Of a stretch of 48,526 bases of DNA, positions 20,524-32,414 are shown piece after piece. Position 1 is the first letter of the stretch, and the number at the start of each line of letters is the position of its first letter. The DNA comes from Russula earlei (Eukaryota; Basidiomycota; Agaricomycetes; Russulales; Russulaceae), in assembly GCA_025769875.1 (NCBI GenBank), contig JAGFNK010000400.1, forward strand, positions 1-48,526, read 5' to 3'. The notes below the pieces were generated by a model. The model did no database searches. It was not told the origin of the DNA and saw only the letters and a list, made by a program, of their open reading frames with translations. The position numbers were made by a program, and so were the translations under genes.

Positions 20524-20869
20524 TGGATAAGTCAAGTCCACTTATAGTCAGTCAACTTAGCAGATAATAAAAGTAAAATATTCCAAGTGCTGAGTAGGGT
20601 CTGTTGTGACCATAAATTATATCACATAAGTAATGACATAAGTTGAGACAAAAAAGTTAAATAAGGACAGTCCACTCATTCCAGCACAACTTTTAGCCAG
20701 GAATGAGTGGACTGTCCTTATTTAACCTTTTTGGTCACATTTTTCTCAACTTATATCATTACTTATGTGATATAATTTATGGTCACAACAGACCCTACTC
20801 AGCACTTGGAATATTTTACTTTTATTGTCTGCTAAGTTGACTGACTATAAGTGGACTTGACTTATCCAT
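20524..20869. mobile_element. Foldback MITE of the GGATAAGTC family
   Basis: 346 bp, nearly a perfect long palindrome: the arms run from GGATAAGTCAAGTCC inward for about 150 bp to a centre near 20690 and would form one long hairpin. Related to 17944-18126 and 23614-23793. No convincing target duplication. Confidence 0.85.
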
Positions 20870-21101
20870 TCCTGCTGCCCATTTGTGTTTGATGATATTG
20901 ATGTCACCAGACCATGCTGGTGTTGCAAGTCTTTGACTTTTCATGGTGGGTTGAATTACCATAAAAGGTAATTGTGTTGGCAAGAGAATCAGGACTTCAA
21001 TCATGCATTAACAAATGCTATTAGTTATATAAGTGAGTTACTAATAAGATAACTCCTCACCTTTTCCCTGAAAAAAAAAAGAAATACTATTACATTTCTG
21101 A

Positions 21102-22850
21102 TTGATTGGCACACCATCCACACCATCTACCCATTCCAGCCTGAGAGCCCCTTTCATGACACAACATTTTGAGATCACTGCCAATTCTAGAAAGAGGGGA
21201 GTACTCAATTATGACCAGGAGCATGGTGGATACCCCATGGAATGGCTGACAGCAGCTAATTTCAAATATTATCTGTCCTTGTGCATTGCAAGGTGCTGTA
21301 TTACCAAAGCATGCATGAATGGCAAAATGTCAGGCTTGATGGTCAGGACCTGGTGGCTGACAGGTGCTGTATAATTTTCACTGATGCTGAGAGCATCTCA
21401 CAAGATTTGATCTTGCAAATCGATGAGATCTGCTTTCATGTTGCTTCACAATCCCATTCTGGTGCATGTTACTCAATCAATCTGATGAAGTCGACTTGTG
21501 ATTGCACAGATTATCCCCAGATTAGATTCTGCAAACACATTGCAGCAATCTACATCCACTTTCCCTACTGCTGTCCTGAGGAGAGCACACAAAAGAGAGT
21601 GCAAATAAATCATCTGACCCACCATCCCCATCCACCGGACCAAGGGAGAGAGCCTAGAATCTCCCTCACAGGAGATCATATCATTATCGCATGATCTCAC
21701 ATCTAACAGTGGAGATGTCAAGACACGTCTGCTGATCACTAAGGACTCAGGAGCAGGTGGGCAAGGGTCAGAACAGATGGTATGCAGTGTAAACGGTGTT
21801 GAACAAGAGGACAAGCCAAATGACTAGAAGGTACCAGATGGCTGGTACGTGTTGCAGAAGGCAGAGGTGAAGGTTGGAGGCCAGTGCAGCGAAGGGGCTT
21901 TAGGCAAGGCAGTCGTTGAAGAGTACCTTGAAGATGAGGAAGACTTTAGACTGAGTGGTTGCAGGGGAGTACCCAGGAGGATGAGAGTATCACAAATGGA
22001 CAGTCTGACAACTGCCATGCTACATTGGGGCTTATATACTGTGTACAGGGTCGATTACAAAGAACAGAAACTATTTTAGACTCCTTGGTACATCCAATAG
22101 GACTACAAAGGTATAAACTCGCTTGTGTCAGGTTTCAGGCTTACTGAGCATATTACTGATCATTGTGGAGCAATGACATCTTTAGGATGTCACTGTGGAG
22201 TGCTTAGTGAGCAGATGAGGTCATTGTGGAGTTGCTCAGTCAGCCATGATGTCACTGGAGCCTAGATGACATCATATGAGTTATGCAACAGTTTGTAGGA
22301 GTTCATGCTGCTGTTTTGGGTTCTTGGTGGCTGAGTGGCCATGTGGCTGCCACACGATGATTACCCGGTTAGGAAATGAGTGCCTGGTCATGTCATAGTG
22401 CCTTTGCAATAGTGATATCTTGCACTGCAGGAGGAGTAGCCCAAGAAACAGGAGTGTGTTGGCGATGCAAAGTGAGAGAGGTCTCTCCTGAGTGAAATAG
22501 GATAATATATGGCCAGGACCTGGCCTTGGTTTGTAACAGGAGATTGTTGAGGCTGTGTGGGCTGCCAAATACAGTTTGGCAGCCACAATCAATGTAATTC
22601 AAGGTTCCAAGGTCTTACCTGATAAGGAAGTGATTGCACCCAATCAGAAAACATGGATGGAGACAGCCAAGCATATGGGTGTCAAAAGGGGCCCAAAACA
22701 ATGAACCAGTCTCTCTGATGTGCAGGGATGGACAGCACAAAACATCAGTGTTGCTGCCACTGCCTCCCTTGCACCAGGTCCCTTCAAACTCACACTGCTG
22801 CCTATTCTAATGGCCTCAACTGCTGCTGTTCCCTACAATACAAAATCTTT
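21102..22850 (+). pseudogene. MULE transposase C-terminal half with SWIM zinc finger
   Basis: Plus-strand fragments read in order: GYPMEWLTAANFKYYLSLC (about 21220-21276), SGLMVRTWWLT, QDLILQIDEICFHV (about 21400), then a SWIM zinc finger, CDC followed by CKH, in STCDCTDYPQIRFCKHIAAI (about 21488-21547). The SWIM finger, C-x-C-x(n)-C-x-H, is typical of Mutator-like transposases. After the LTR insertion, 22542-22700 resumes coding (VWAAKYSLAATINVIQG, ETAKHMGVKRGP). Frame changes and stops show it is dead. The DDE core would lie upstream and is not visible, so only the C-terminal part remains. The pieces lie between the inverted ends of one element, which supports a single origin. Confidence 0.7.
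21716..22538 (-). repeat. Solo LTR, family F1, copy 2
   Basis: 823 bp, TGTCAAGACACG to GTAACA, with perfect target duplication GGAGA (21711-21715 and 22539-22543). Promoter on the minus strand. Inverted repeat near the predicted start at 21998-22016. It splits the MULE transposase remnant. Confidence 0.95.
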
Positions 22851-23033
22851 TTTTGTATCACTTTGATTTATTTGTCTAATGGCTGATAAATAAGTCATTG
22901 AATATGTAATTGAGAAAATGATTTGATGTCATTTAAATGCATGATTGATGCACCAATTCTCTTGCCAACACAATTGCCTTTTATGGTAATTCAACCCACC
23001 ACAAAAAGTACACAACTGGTGTTGCACATACTA

Positions 23034-23351
23034 TCACTAACCAGGAACTCACCATTTCACTACCATCTCACCAGTCACAAAATGTCACAAAAGTAACAGA
23101 CATGTAACACATGCCAAATTAAAGTCTGCCCAGGATGAAACATCCCCACCTATTTATCTGCCCAGAAGGCATGATGCAGGTATGATCCCCAGCCAAAATA
23201 TTGAATTGATGGACCTCCATTTTTCTTTGATAGAATGACATTAATGGCACTCAATAGTATAACTACAAACTTTTAAATGGAGTTGTTCAAGCAGATACAG
23301 GGGAAATGAAATTGGTGAGATGGTAGTGAAATGTTGAGTTCCTGGTTAGTG
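23034..23351. mobile_element. MITE with 39-bp inverted ends
   Basis: The ends read TCACTAACCAGGAACTCA and onward through TTTCACTACCATCTCACCA; the two ends match with one mismatch in about 39 bp. No clear target duplication. No coding sequence. It lies between the MULE end and the inner arm of the inverted duplication. Confidence 0.75.
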
Positions 23352-23592
23352 AAAGTAAAGCTAGCCAGCTATGTCTGAGTGCACACACCCTGAAAAAAAA
23401 AAAAAAGTCCCCTTGAATGTCTAGGATTTTGCACTACAATAATGGTTACCCATATCACTGATTTTTGGATGGATGACTTGAGGGATGGGATGAGCCCAGG
23501 GAACCAACTTGGGTCCACCAATCTGGAAACAAAGCCTGGCAAACCTTGATATTATTTAGGTCTACTGTGTTTCATTTTGATGACTTGTGTGC
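23352..23592 (-). repeat. Inner arm of the inverted duplication (CpG-free copy)
   Basis: Inverted copy of 20254-20515. I find no CpG in the aligned part; most differences from the outer copy are CG to TG or CA. Confidence 0.85.
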
Positions 23593-23613
23593 ATGCAGGC
23601 TAGGCTAAAAGTT

Positions 23614-23793
23614 GTGCTGGAATGAGTGGACTGTCCCTATTTAGCCTTTTTTGTCACATTTTTTGTGCTCAACTTATGTTATTACTTATGTGATATAATT
23701 TATGGTCACAACAGACTACTCAGCACTTGGAATATTTTACTTTTATTGTCTGCTAAGTTGACTATAAGAGGACTTGACTTATCCATTTTTGAC
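23614..23793 (-). mobile_element. Half of a GGATAAGTC-family foldback MITE
   Basis: Matches one arm of the 20524-20869 palindrome, from CCAGCACAACTTTTAG at the centre outward to GGATAAGTC. The other arm is absent, so the hairpin has been cut in half. Confidence 0.8.
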
Positions 23794-25380
23794 ACTGTTA
23801 TGAAAGGGAAGTTGTTGTTGAGTTGGAGTTTGAAGCATGTCTGTTTGTTCTCACCCCTCTCACTCACACTTTCATCCCTGACTCATTGATAACCACTCGT
23901 ACTCTGTCTACTATCATCTAATATGACCTCAATGCAGGAATGGGCAGCACTTTCTCAGTCAACAATGACAAGTTGGTGATCAAAAAGATGCCATTTTGCA
24001 AGAAAAACCTAAGGAATTACAAGATATTAACACCAACTGACTCATCCTCTATCATGTCAATCTATCTGGTGATGAGCACCTTGAGCAAACTGCTGAACAA
24101 GCCATGGAGGGTAGACAGCCACTGAAAACATCTCACCTGCTCTCCAACATATTCCAGATGCCAGTTCCTTCAAGGACAATTAGGATCATTGTTGAGCTTC
24201 CAAACAGTGAGTCCCTGTAGCTGATCATGAGCATTGCTGATGATGTTATGCCATAGGGTAAGAACCATTTGTTCTGGGCAATACATTAGGTGAGTGGTGC
24301 ATTTTGGGGTTCTTGCTTGTCCCTAAAATCTTTTGTTGGCATTTACAGTCTCATGGAGCCCTCAAATAAAGTCCGTCCAGAAACTTTATGAGATGTGATG
24401 AAGGAGAATTTTATCTATATGGGTATCTTGCATCATGAGGTTTTTTCAATGAATCTTTGGCATCAGGTTCAAGGGACACCTGCAAGCAGGAAGACCACTC
24501 TTATGCATTTACTTCATGCACATATCCTCCATCAAAATTCATCAGATTTTGTCAGCATTTAGCACTTGTGGTTTCAACAAGATTTTCTAACCAATCCTTG
24601 GACTGGGACAAATATCTTCAAAGGATAGACATGCTTTCTCCCAATCTAAGACAACTCAGTTTCTTTCTTTTTTTTGATGATGGACAAGATTTGTATGATG
24701 ACAAGCTCCTTTGGTCTCAGTTCTTCAAGCATGTCACAGATGGAGATGGAGGCTTTTTTTATTATTGTATTGCCATATTTTGCAGTTATGGGAGTGCATC
24801 CTCTAGACTTTTCATACCTGTATTGGATCAATGCCATCCCTTCTTGAAGCAGCTCATATCACTCTATGGCCAAGAGTGAAAGACAACCAAATGGTCTATT
24901 GCTGGATTGGGACAAATTCACCAAGGTCATTTCAGGGTATTGAGAGTTAAATATCCATGATGACCTTAGGACTTGAATCTTCAACTGGACCAATAGGCAT
25001 ATAGGTGTTGTCATCAAGTTCTTGAGACTCATATTGGACAAAGTAAGCCTGTATGATTCTCCTGCTGTGTTCTCTCTCTAATCCTGCACTTACATAAAAT
25101 TAAGCATGCAAAAAGCAGGCTTACCATCAAAATCTTTGACAAAGAACCTCCTCTCCATTGCTTGATGGCAAGACTTTTGAATGCTGGGCCTCTCACATGT
25201 GGCCTACCTACATGGGAAGACTTGTAGATCCAGATGTTGCAAATGTGTTTAGAATCATGCTCACAACTGGCACAGTGGTGAAAAGTGATGTGACATACAC
25301 CCTACATCTAAAGAAGGCGGAATTGTGAGACAAACAGAGTCAGTCTGTCCATTCACAGTGTATGAAGTGTGCATGCACAG

Positions 25381-26320
25381 TGTCATGAACCATTCTCTGG
25401 AGAGGGCCCTTGAAGGACCATTCCTTATGAGAGGAAACCCAGCCTCTATGGTGTCACCCTGTTCACATGAGCAAAAGGGGTGAGTAGAGGTGTCCACAAT
25501 ATCACGCATGCATTGTCGCACAAGCGATTCTCGGCACAATTGACATACAGCAAGCCTCACTTAATGGCAACCCTTCTAGCAATAAAGGACAGTATTAGGG
25601 CCCTCCTAGGGACCCTTTAGGACAACTCTAGGTGCTCTACAATAGGTACTAACCTAGTATCAAAGACCCTACAATGTGTTATTAGACCAACTCTAATAAC
25701 TATAGAACAGACTATAAGGCAATACTAAGGACCTTAGTAGAAGTATTAGGGTCGACTCTAAGGACCCTAATAGAACTATATAAGGGCCTTATAAGATAAC
25801 ACTATTCCCTAACCAAACTACAAGTCCTCAAATGACTGGCCCTAAAGTAACTAACAGAAAATGAATCAGGTGCTTGCACGTGCACTAAAGCAGTAAACAT
25901 GTGGACAATGAAAGCTCTTACTCAGCAGCTTACTGAACATGACTGAGCATGCTCAGTAAGTGCACTCTGACTTCTTACTCATCACTCTATTGTGCTTGAT
26001 AACAAGGTTATGACTTGTTCTCTATTTAGCAGTTCTCTTGTAGTATATAAGCGCTCAATAAAGTAGCGGACAGTCCTCAGACTGTCCATTTGTTTACGGC
26101 ACTCTCCATTCCTGGGATACTCCTTTAAGGACCGTCCCCTTGTGACTACCCTGGCCTCCTCTCTGCGTGCTTGCTCAACTATACCAGTAACTGTACCTCT
26201 TTGGTACTTATTACTGCTCTGGACTCTACTCCTAGCCCACGCTGTCCTAGACATCTATTGACTTGTCTCTGAACTAACCCCTCACTCTTGAACTGGATAG
26301 TTCAACAGTGAGTCTTGACA
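25381..26320 (+). repeat. Solo LTR, family F2, copy B
   Basis: 940 bp, TGTCATGAACC to GTCTTGACA, with perfect duplication CACAG (25376-25380 and 26321-26325). TATATAA, then AATAAA, then the inverted repeat GGACAGTCCTCAGACTGTCC at 26068-26087. Confidence 0.95.
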
Positions 26321-26325
26321 CACAG

Positions 26326-29218
26326 AGAATGTGTGATGGAGTCTGATCATTAGTATGGATGGCAGCATTAGTACTAAGCTCCAGAACCCAAGAGTGAGAC
26401 CAGCACCATGCAACTTTTGAGCACATTCTGTCTTCAAGGGTCCAGTTCCATCTATCCAGCACTCCATTCTCCTGTGGTGAATCTAGCATTGTTAATCTAT
26501 GTTTGATCCCTCCATGAACTGATAAGTATGTGAGTGTGCATTGCCTCAATAGCTAGCACCTCATATTGGTCTTTGTCAAGACTCACTGTTGAACTATCCA
26601 GTTCAAGAGCAAGGGATAAGCTTGAAGATGAGGCGATAGATGTCCAAGACAGTGTGGGCAAGAAGTAGAGTCCAAAGCAGTACCAAATACCAAAGCGGTA
26701 TGGTTACTGGTAGAGTCGAGCAGGTACGCAGGGAAGAGGCCAGAATGGTCACAAGGGGATGGTCCTTAAAGGAGTATCCCAGGGATAGAGAGTGCCATAA
26801 ACAAATGGACAGTCTGAAGACTGTCCGCTACTTTATTGAGCACTTATATACTACAAGAGAACTGCTAAATAGGGAACAAGTCATAACCTTATTATCAAGC
26901 ACACTAGATGGATGAGTAAGCAGTCAGAGTATGCTTACTGAGCATGCTCAGTCATGCTCCATAAGCTGCTGAGTAAGAAGGCTTCTATTGATGAGTAAGA
27001 GCCCTTACTACCCACACGTTCACTGCTTTAGTACATGTGCAAAGCACCTGATTCATTTGCTGTTAGGGCCGGTCATTTGAGGACTTGTAGTTTGGTTCAG
27101 GGAATAGAGTTGCCTTTAAGGCCCCTTATGTAGTTCTATTAGGGTCCTTAGAGTCGACCCTAATACTTCTATTAAGGTCCTTAGTATTACTTTATAGTTC
27201 GTTTTATAGTTATTAGAGTTAGTCTAATAACATGTTGTAGGGTCTTTAGTATTGTGTTAGTGCCTATTGTAGAGCACTTAGAGTCGTCCTAAAGGGTCCT
27301 TAGGGAGGCTATAATACTGTCCTTTATTGCTAAAAGGGTTGCCATTAGGTGGGGCTTGCTGTATGTTGATTGTGCCGAGAATTGCTTGCATGACAATGCG
27401 CACATGATATTGTGGACACCTCTACTCACCCCTTTTGCCCATGTGAACAGGGTGACACCATAGAGGCTGGGTTTCCTCTCATAAGGAAGGGTCCTTCAAG
27501 GGCCCTCTCTGGGAAATGGTTCATGACAGTCTTGCATGCAGCAGATTGGCTAAGGTGCTGTAGATAATCTGTAGCTGAGGATCCGATCACTCAGGGGAAG
27601 CCCAGAAAGAAGTGTTTGGTTGCCAAGTGTATACTCTGGACAGGATAACTGATTGTGATCTGTAAAGCCAAGCAAGATCCAAGTACTGGAATCACAGTAA
27701 TAGATTAATGCATGTATGGACATATGCCTCATGCGCTGATGCTGGATGGGGAATGATAGGACACTTCTTTGTGTGTGTAGAGCTGGAGTTATGAAGTCAA
27801 TAAACAATTGATTGTTTTCCAGATAGCTGTGTGCAATGTTCTGATCTTTGATGTGTAAATTTGAACACCCCTCTTGAGTGTATGCAATGCATCCCCTGTT
27901 CCAAAGTAGTGCATGTACTGTGTAGCTGCATGCATTGGCCTTTGGTACATGTAGAATGTCTATGAGGGTTAATAAGGATATCTCCAGGGCCTTCCAGCTG
28001 GCAGGACACATGCAGATCCAGTCCCAATCTGTCTGATGACTGTATAACCTCCCAGAGCAATAGATCTGGAGGCTGAAGCACAAATAATGAAGTTGGGGGT
28101 CCAGAACAGACTAATATGATGAGAAGCTCCATAGTTGATCAAGATCTAGCCACCATGTAAAGGGAAACCCAGAATCTCATATTCATCAGACATCTGACAC
28201 CTCAGTGATAGTAGCAGTAGTGCCAACTATGTGTGCACTGACATTCCTGTCAGTGCCTGTCACTTTTGTATTTGTTGCCTTCTCCTTCCAGTAGTCCAGA
28301 CTGCATGCCCAAGTTTATTGCAATAGCAGCATTGTATTTCAGATGTAGCATTGTGTGTCTTTACTGGAATGACTGTATTTTGTGAGGTGGAGAGGCTGGC
28401 CTGATGACCATCTGCATTACTGATCCATACCTGGATCATGTGGGGAAAGGTCCATCAGAGTGCCAGAGGCTAGAATTTGTTGACGCAACAGCTGAGTAAG
28501 TGTTGGGTAATGTTTAGATAAGAATAGAGGTGAAATGGAAATTTGATATGAATAAATGGTTATATTGGAGAGTGATCCATGCATTGTTTGATGTTTGCAA
28601 TCATGGGAACATCAGATGTGTGTCATAGGGATGTGCCTGAGAGGGCTACTAAATGAATATGAATTGTTCTGACATTTGATCCAACACTGCTGTATGTGCA
28701 TTTGTGTTCCTCCCACTTGAGCTAGCAAGTAAATAATTTGATGTCATTTTTGTTACTGCCAATGTGACCTTTCTGAATGTATATTTCAAGAGTGTGCCTA
28801 AGTAGAAACTCTTCCTCAGCACCCCAAATGCAAGTGGTGTTGCCAGAGGGCTATCATAGGTCAGTAATGTGATGTGCAATAATTATTCATGATGTGGGGT
28901 AATGGCCAGTAAGTGAGATGACCAAGCAAGTGATCAAGATCAAGGAGGGAATGTAAACATATGCAAGGGTGCCATGAGTAAACTTTAGGTAATTGTGAAT
29001 TGCCAATCCAGGCTAACAGAGCAGTTGTTGCCAGATCATTGAAGATCAAATCAGTACCTCTGATTTATGATAGATAATGCGTGCATCAATCCTTTGGCTC
29101 CAGGGACTGAGGGAGTAGGGTGTCATCTGATAACAGAGGCTTGTGAAGAGGGAAAAAATAATAAGCTTGTGTGTGAATCTTTGACTTTGGACTTTAGATA
29201 CAGTCAGGGCCCATAACC
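26326..29218 (-). pseudogene. Copia gag-protease-integrase remnant
   Basis: On the minus strand, gag-like sequence at about 28880-28640 (SPLATPLAFGVLRKSFYLG, then TNAHTAVLDQMSE) is followed by a zinc-knuckle relic (CCYCNKLGHAVW, about 28315), a protease relic where the DSGASHH motif reads NYGASHHIS (about 28110), the pre-integrase region (27990-27550), and integrase core pieces (about 26540-26330) including KHRLTMLDSPQENGV, which corresponds to the Glu region of copia integrase. The active-site Asp of protease is lost and stops are frequent. The reading is interrupted by solo LTR 26574-27528. The order gag, PR, IN fits copia. The sequence is very CpG-poor. Confidence 0.75.
26574..27528 (-). 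repeat. Solo LTR, family F2, copy C
   Basis: 955 bp, inverted relative to copy B, which lies only about 250 bp away. Perfect duplication GTCTT (26569-26573 and 27529-27533). Start-site inverted repeat at 26807-26826. Confidence 0.95.
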
Positions 29219-30090
29219 TGTTGAAGCAGATAGGCACAGGTTATGATAACAGCAATAAGATCCTTAAGATCTATCACAAGATATTTCAGTTTGTATAAGA
29301 CAAAACTATAATTCAGTAATACCTATCACAAGATATCTACAACATGTGATTAGATGCAAGAGATAAGATAGGAAATAGTAAGTACTCACTTCAGTTTGTG
29401 GAAGACAAAACTGAAGCGATCTAGCTAATTGAGTGCCTCTTAAATACACAAGAGCGTCTCTAAGCAAAGTAATCATAGCTACCAACTTGTACCATAAAGG
29501 ATCAGTCATAATTGATGCAGAAAGTGCAGCCATTTGCACTTGCCATTGCAATGGATGGATCTTGTTAAGAACTTGGCTCACTTCTTGATTGACTGCTTAC
29601 CTATGCTTGCTTACTCATTTGATAACTCACTGACTGACTCAGCCTTTGTTATTGCTTACTGATCTCATGACTGATGCTTAGTGATTGCTTACTGGATTGA
29701 TGACAGATACTAGTAAAGGATGACTCATGCATGAGTCATTACTGAAACTTTCAAGTTTGTGCCCTTGCTTTTGAATAGTAGCAGGTCTCAGCTATGTGCC
29801 CCCCAAGTTTCATATGAATTGGATCAGCTGTTATGGAGATATGCTATAAATACTCTGGTGTACTTGTAGTTGAGCCTTATGCTCAACTTACTCTCTGAAT
29901 TTTACACAATTCTCTCTCTCTCAACAAAGTAGCTGCTCTAAGTGATAAGAGGCCCCTCTCATCTCTTGCATTCACTCTACCTGAGATAATATCAAAGGAG
30001 TTGAAGTCTAGTGCTTGAGCTATATCAAGCAACTCTGCTGCTCAGAGCAGGTTTTAAGATTGGTGAATCCTAACAGATCTATGCTGAACA
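29219..30090 (-). repeat. 5' LTR of the truncated copia element (family C3), with insertion
   Basis: On the minus strand it begins TGTTCAGCAT (at 30090) and ends GCTTCAACA (at 29219). Without the solo LTR at 29563-30075 and its duplicated GATCT it is about 350 bp. Inside is the repeated motif CAGTTTTGT ... AAACTGAA also found in the copia LTR at 45497. The sequence just after it, GGTTATGGGCCC, may be a primer-binding site. Confidence 0.65.
29563..30075 (+). repeat. Solo LTR, family F6
   Basis: 513 bp, TGTTAAGAAC to CCTAACA, with perfect duplication GATCT (29558-29562 and 30076-30080). TATAAATA near 29854 is followed about 33 bp later by the inverted repeat GTTGAGCCTTATGCTCAAC (29869-29887). 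It is nested in the copia 5' LTR. Confidence 0.92.
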
Positions 30091-30815
30091 ATCATAAGAT
30101 CCTCTACTTATGCATTACTTGTTTCTGCCCCTTGCCACTATCTTGTTCTTTCCTGGATGCTCAACCTGACAGATGATCTACCTCACTTCCCATCTATCCT
30201 TGAACTGTCCCTCAAAGTCATTTCCCACTTCAAACCTTCTTAGATGTATATCTCAATTCACTGTGCAGGTGCTAGTTCATCTAAGTCATTGCCTGAAGCC
30301 CAGTACCAAGATGAATCTTATTGTTGTATGTTTGTGGTCACTTCAGGAAATGTTCACATCTTTCCTGAGTTTGCAAGTGGACAGGGTGCTAGAGTTATGG
30401 GTTGCATTGACTTCATCCCATTTGTTAAATGGGGCATTGAAAATACTCAAGGTGAGAGACTTTTGGAGGAGCATGCTTCACATTTCAGAGCCACAGGTGC
30501 ATATGGCCAGTGGCTGAAGAGGGGGATATGATAAATCATATTTTTCTTGACTGCTTTACAACAAGCATAGAAGCTAAGCATCCCAGTACAGTATTTTATT
30601 TCTTTTGATGGAGGCCTACATCAGCTAACCTTTTTAATCAGATATCCCTTTCTTATCTCACATCATATTCATAAAAGACACCTACCAACAGGTGTTGGTA
30701 CTCAACCACCCACAAAAGTCCTTGTCCCATAGTGCCTCAATTCATATGAGCTCATTACAATCTGAAGGTTCTTCTGAAAGTTCTGGAGATATAATTGTTA
30801 TGATGTTGCAGCTGT

Positions 30816-31010
30816 TTGAGCATTAGCTCTAAGTTAGTGGAGCTGCAGGTTCAATGGAGGGCTGGACCAGGACTAAGTCAATGTTATGCTAGCTGGGTGT
30901 GTCAGTACACAAGCCTGAGGAAGTGTTACCTCACACTTGTATCAGACCTGGAATTGCATGAGTTTGCATGTGGATACATATGTAATATGTTAGGCAAAAG
31001 AAATTTGTAA
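30816..31010 (+). pseudogene. Harbinger ORF2 C-terminal remnant
   Basis: A short plus-strand frame ends LHEFACGYICNMLGK, matching the end of the Myb-like ORF2 of the Harbinger element at 39696 (CEFARGYICNLVEK). The rest is too decayed to align. Here it points toward the transposase remnant on the minus strand at 31190, whereas in the intact element both genes lie on one strand. Only the last 20 or so residues support the call. Confidence 0.5.
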
Positions 31011-31587
31011 TATCAAATGTCATGTTGTCATGTGCATATAAAAACACAAAATTTGTAATTGGTAGTAATTTGGCAGGCAGATGGCCCCACATATAGTGGT
31101 CTTTGCTGACTCAGTCTGCTGTCAGCAAAAGATGTCCAGAGGGTGGAGGGCATAGTGACCCACACTGTGTGCAGGTTTGCTACATACATGAAATTCTATA
31201 CTATTCAACATGTGCTGCATGGTCCCTTTGAATTCTCAAATATGGCTCCCACATGTCACCAGCAATTGTGTCTCCTGAGATTTGCTTTCTTCCTCTCATG
31301 CTGTGTCACTAGGCCTGTACCAAGCTCACCAGCCTCATCTTGAGAGCCCATGTGGAGCTCAGCCACATTGTCAAAGGTAGAAATCTCTCTAGCAACATAC
31401 TGGCAAATAACATTGTGAAGTGCTGCAAGCATAGATAGTATGCATGCCTGAATTGACATGTCATGGCAGTCAGGGGGATGATCAAGGATTTGGAAATGTT
31501 GCTTGAGGATGCCAAGATGTGTTCTATGACATTGCAAGCTTGAGCATGATGTAGATTGAACAACTCCTCATGCATGCATTGCCTGGG

Positions 31588-32414
31588 TGTTGTGAACCAA
31601 GGCCAAGTCCTGGCTGCACATTGTCCAATTTCACTCAAAAGAAACCCCTCTCACTTTGCATTGTCAATCCACTTCTATTTCAAGGGCTACTCTTCCTGTG
31701 GTACAAGATATCACTGTCACAAAGGCACTATGACATGACTAGACACCCATTTCCTAATTGGGTAATCACCATGTGGCAGCCACATGGCCACTCAGCCACC
31801 AAGAACCCGAAACAGTGGCATGGACTCCTACAACTTGTTGCATAACTCATATGATGTCATTCAGCTCCAATGACATCATGGCTGACTGAGAAACTCCACA
31901 CTGACATCATCTGCTCACCAAGCACTCCACAGTGACATCATTATGGTGTCATTGCTCCACAATGATCAGTAATATGCTCAGTCAGCCCTAAATCTGACAC
32001 AAGCAAGTTTATGCCTCTACAACCCTATTGGATGGTACCAAAGAGTCTAGAATGGTTCCTGTTCTTTGTAATTGACCATATACACAGTATATGAGCCCCA
32101 ATGTAGCATGGCAGTCATCAGACTGTCCATTTGTGATACTCTCCTTCCAAAGTACTCCTCAGAAACTGCTTTGTACAAAGTCCCCCCTCTCGTCTCCAAG
32201 GTACTCTTCAACAACCACCTTGTTTAAAGCCTCTCACCACTCTGGCCTCTAGCCTTTGCCTCTGTCTCTTGCAACATGTACCAGTCCCCATCTGGTACTT
32301 CCTCATCATTTGGCTTGTCCTCTTGTGCAATGCTATAATCAAAGTGTACTGTCTGTTCTGACCCTTGTCCACCTGCTCCTGAGTCCATAGTGATCAGCAG
32401 TATGTGTCTTGACA
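31588..32414 (+). repeat. Solo LTR, family F1, copy 3
   Basis: 827 bp, opposite in orientation to the other four copies, with perfect duplication CTGGG (31583-31587 and 32415-32419). TATATA-type promoter on the plus strand, inverted repeat at 32110-32128. Confidence 0.95.

Larger units (their letters stand above)
20930..23025. mobile_element. MULE-like DNA transposon remnant
   Basis: Inverted terminal segments (about 20935-20993 and 22966-23025) share GGTGGGTTGAATTACCATAA and TTGTGTTGGCAAGAGAA. Between them lies a decayed SWIM-type transposase gene and a solo LTR (21716-22538). The outer tips and the target duplication are not certain. The sequence is CpG-poor and old. Confidence 0.65.
25330..30090 (-). 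mobile_element. Truncated copia element inside the Crinkler-like gene
   Basis: Runs minus-strand from its 5' LTR (29219-30090) through gag, protease and part of integrase, then stops near 25330-25375. Reverse transcriptase, RNase H and 3' LTR are missing. Three solo LTRs (25381, 26574, 29563) have inserted into it. The Crinkler-like gene resumes directly at 30091. The left edge is not exact. Confidence 0.72.
23940..30640 (+). pseudogene. Crinkler-header P-loop NTPase gene, decayed and split
   Basis: The first part (23940-24230) resembles the Crinkler N-terminal header: VGDQKDAI (about 23973), then LLSNIFQMPVPS and IRIIVELPNS (about 24145-24205). A P-loop region follows: GTPASRKTT at 24473-24499, where the Gly before Lys in Walker A is Arg; a Walker-B-like FFDDGQD (about 24673); CSYGSASSR (about 24783); and NIHDDL and HIGVV further on. 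The C-terminal domain is at 30160-30534 (HCAGASSS, EAQYQDESYCCMF, VVKWGIE-like FVKWGIE, GAYGQWLK). Between about 25330 and 30090 a minus-strand copia element and three solo LTRs intervene. This header plus P-loop plus C-terminal block order is one I recall from Agaricomycete proteins. The original role is unknown; several frames and stops show it is dead. Confidence 0.66.

Noticed and set aside
20152..20541. A 129-codon minus-strand gene
   Set aside because: Only a short part of one frame is kept in the inverted copy and no domain is recognisable, so I recorded the segment as a repeat.
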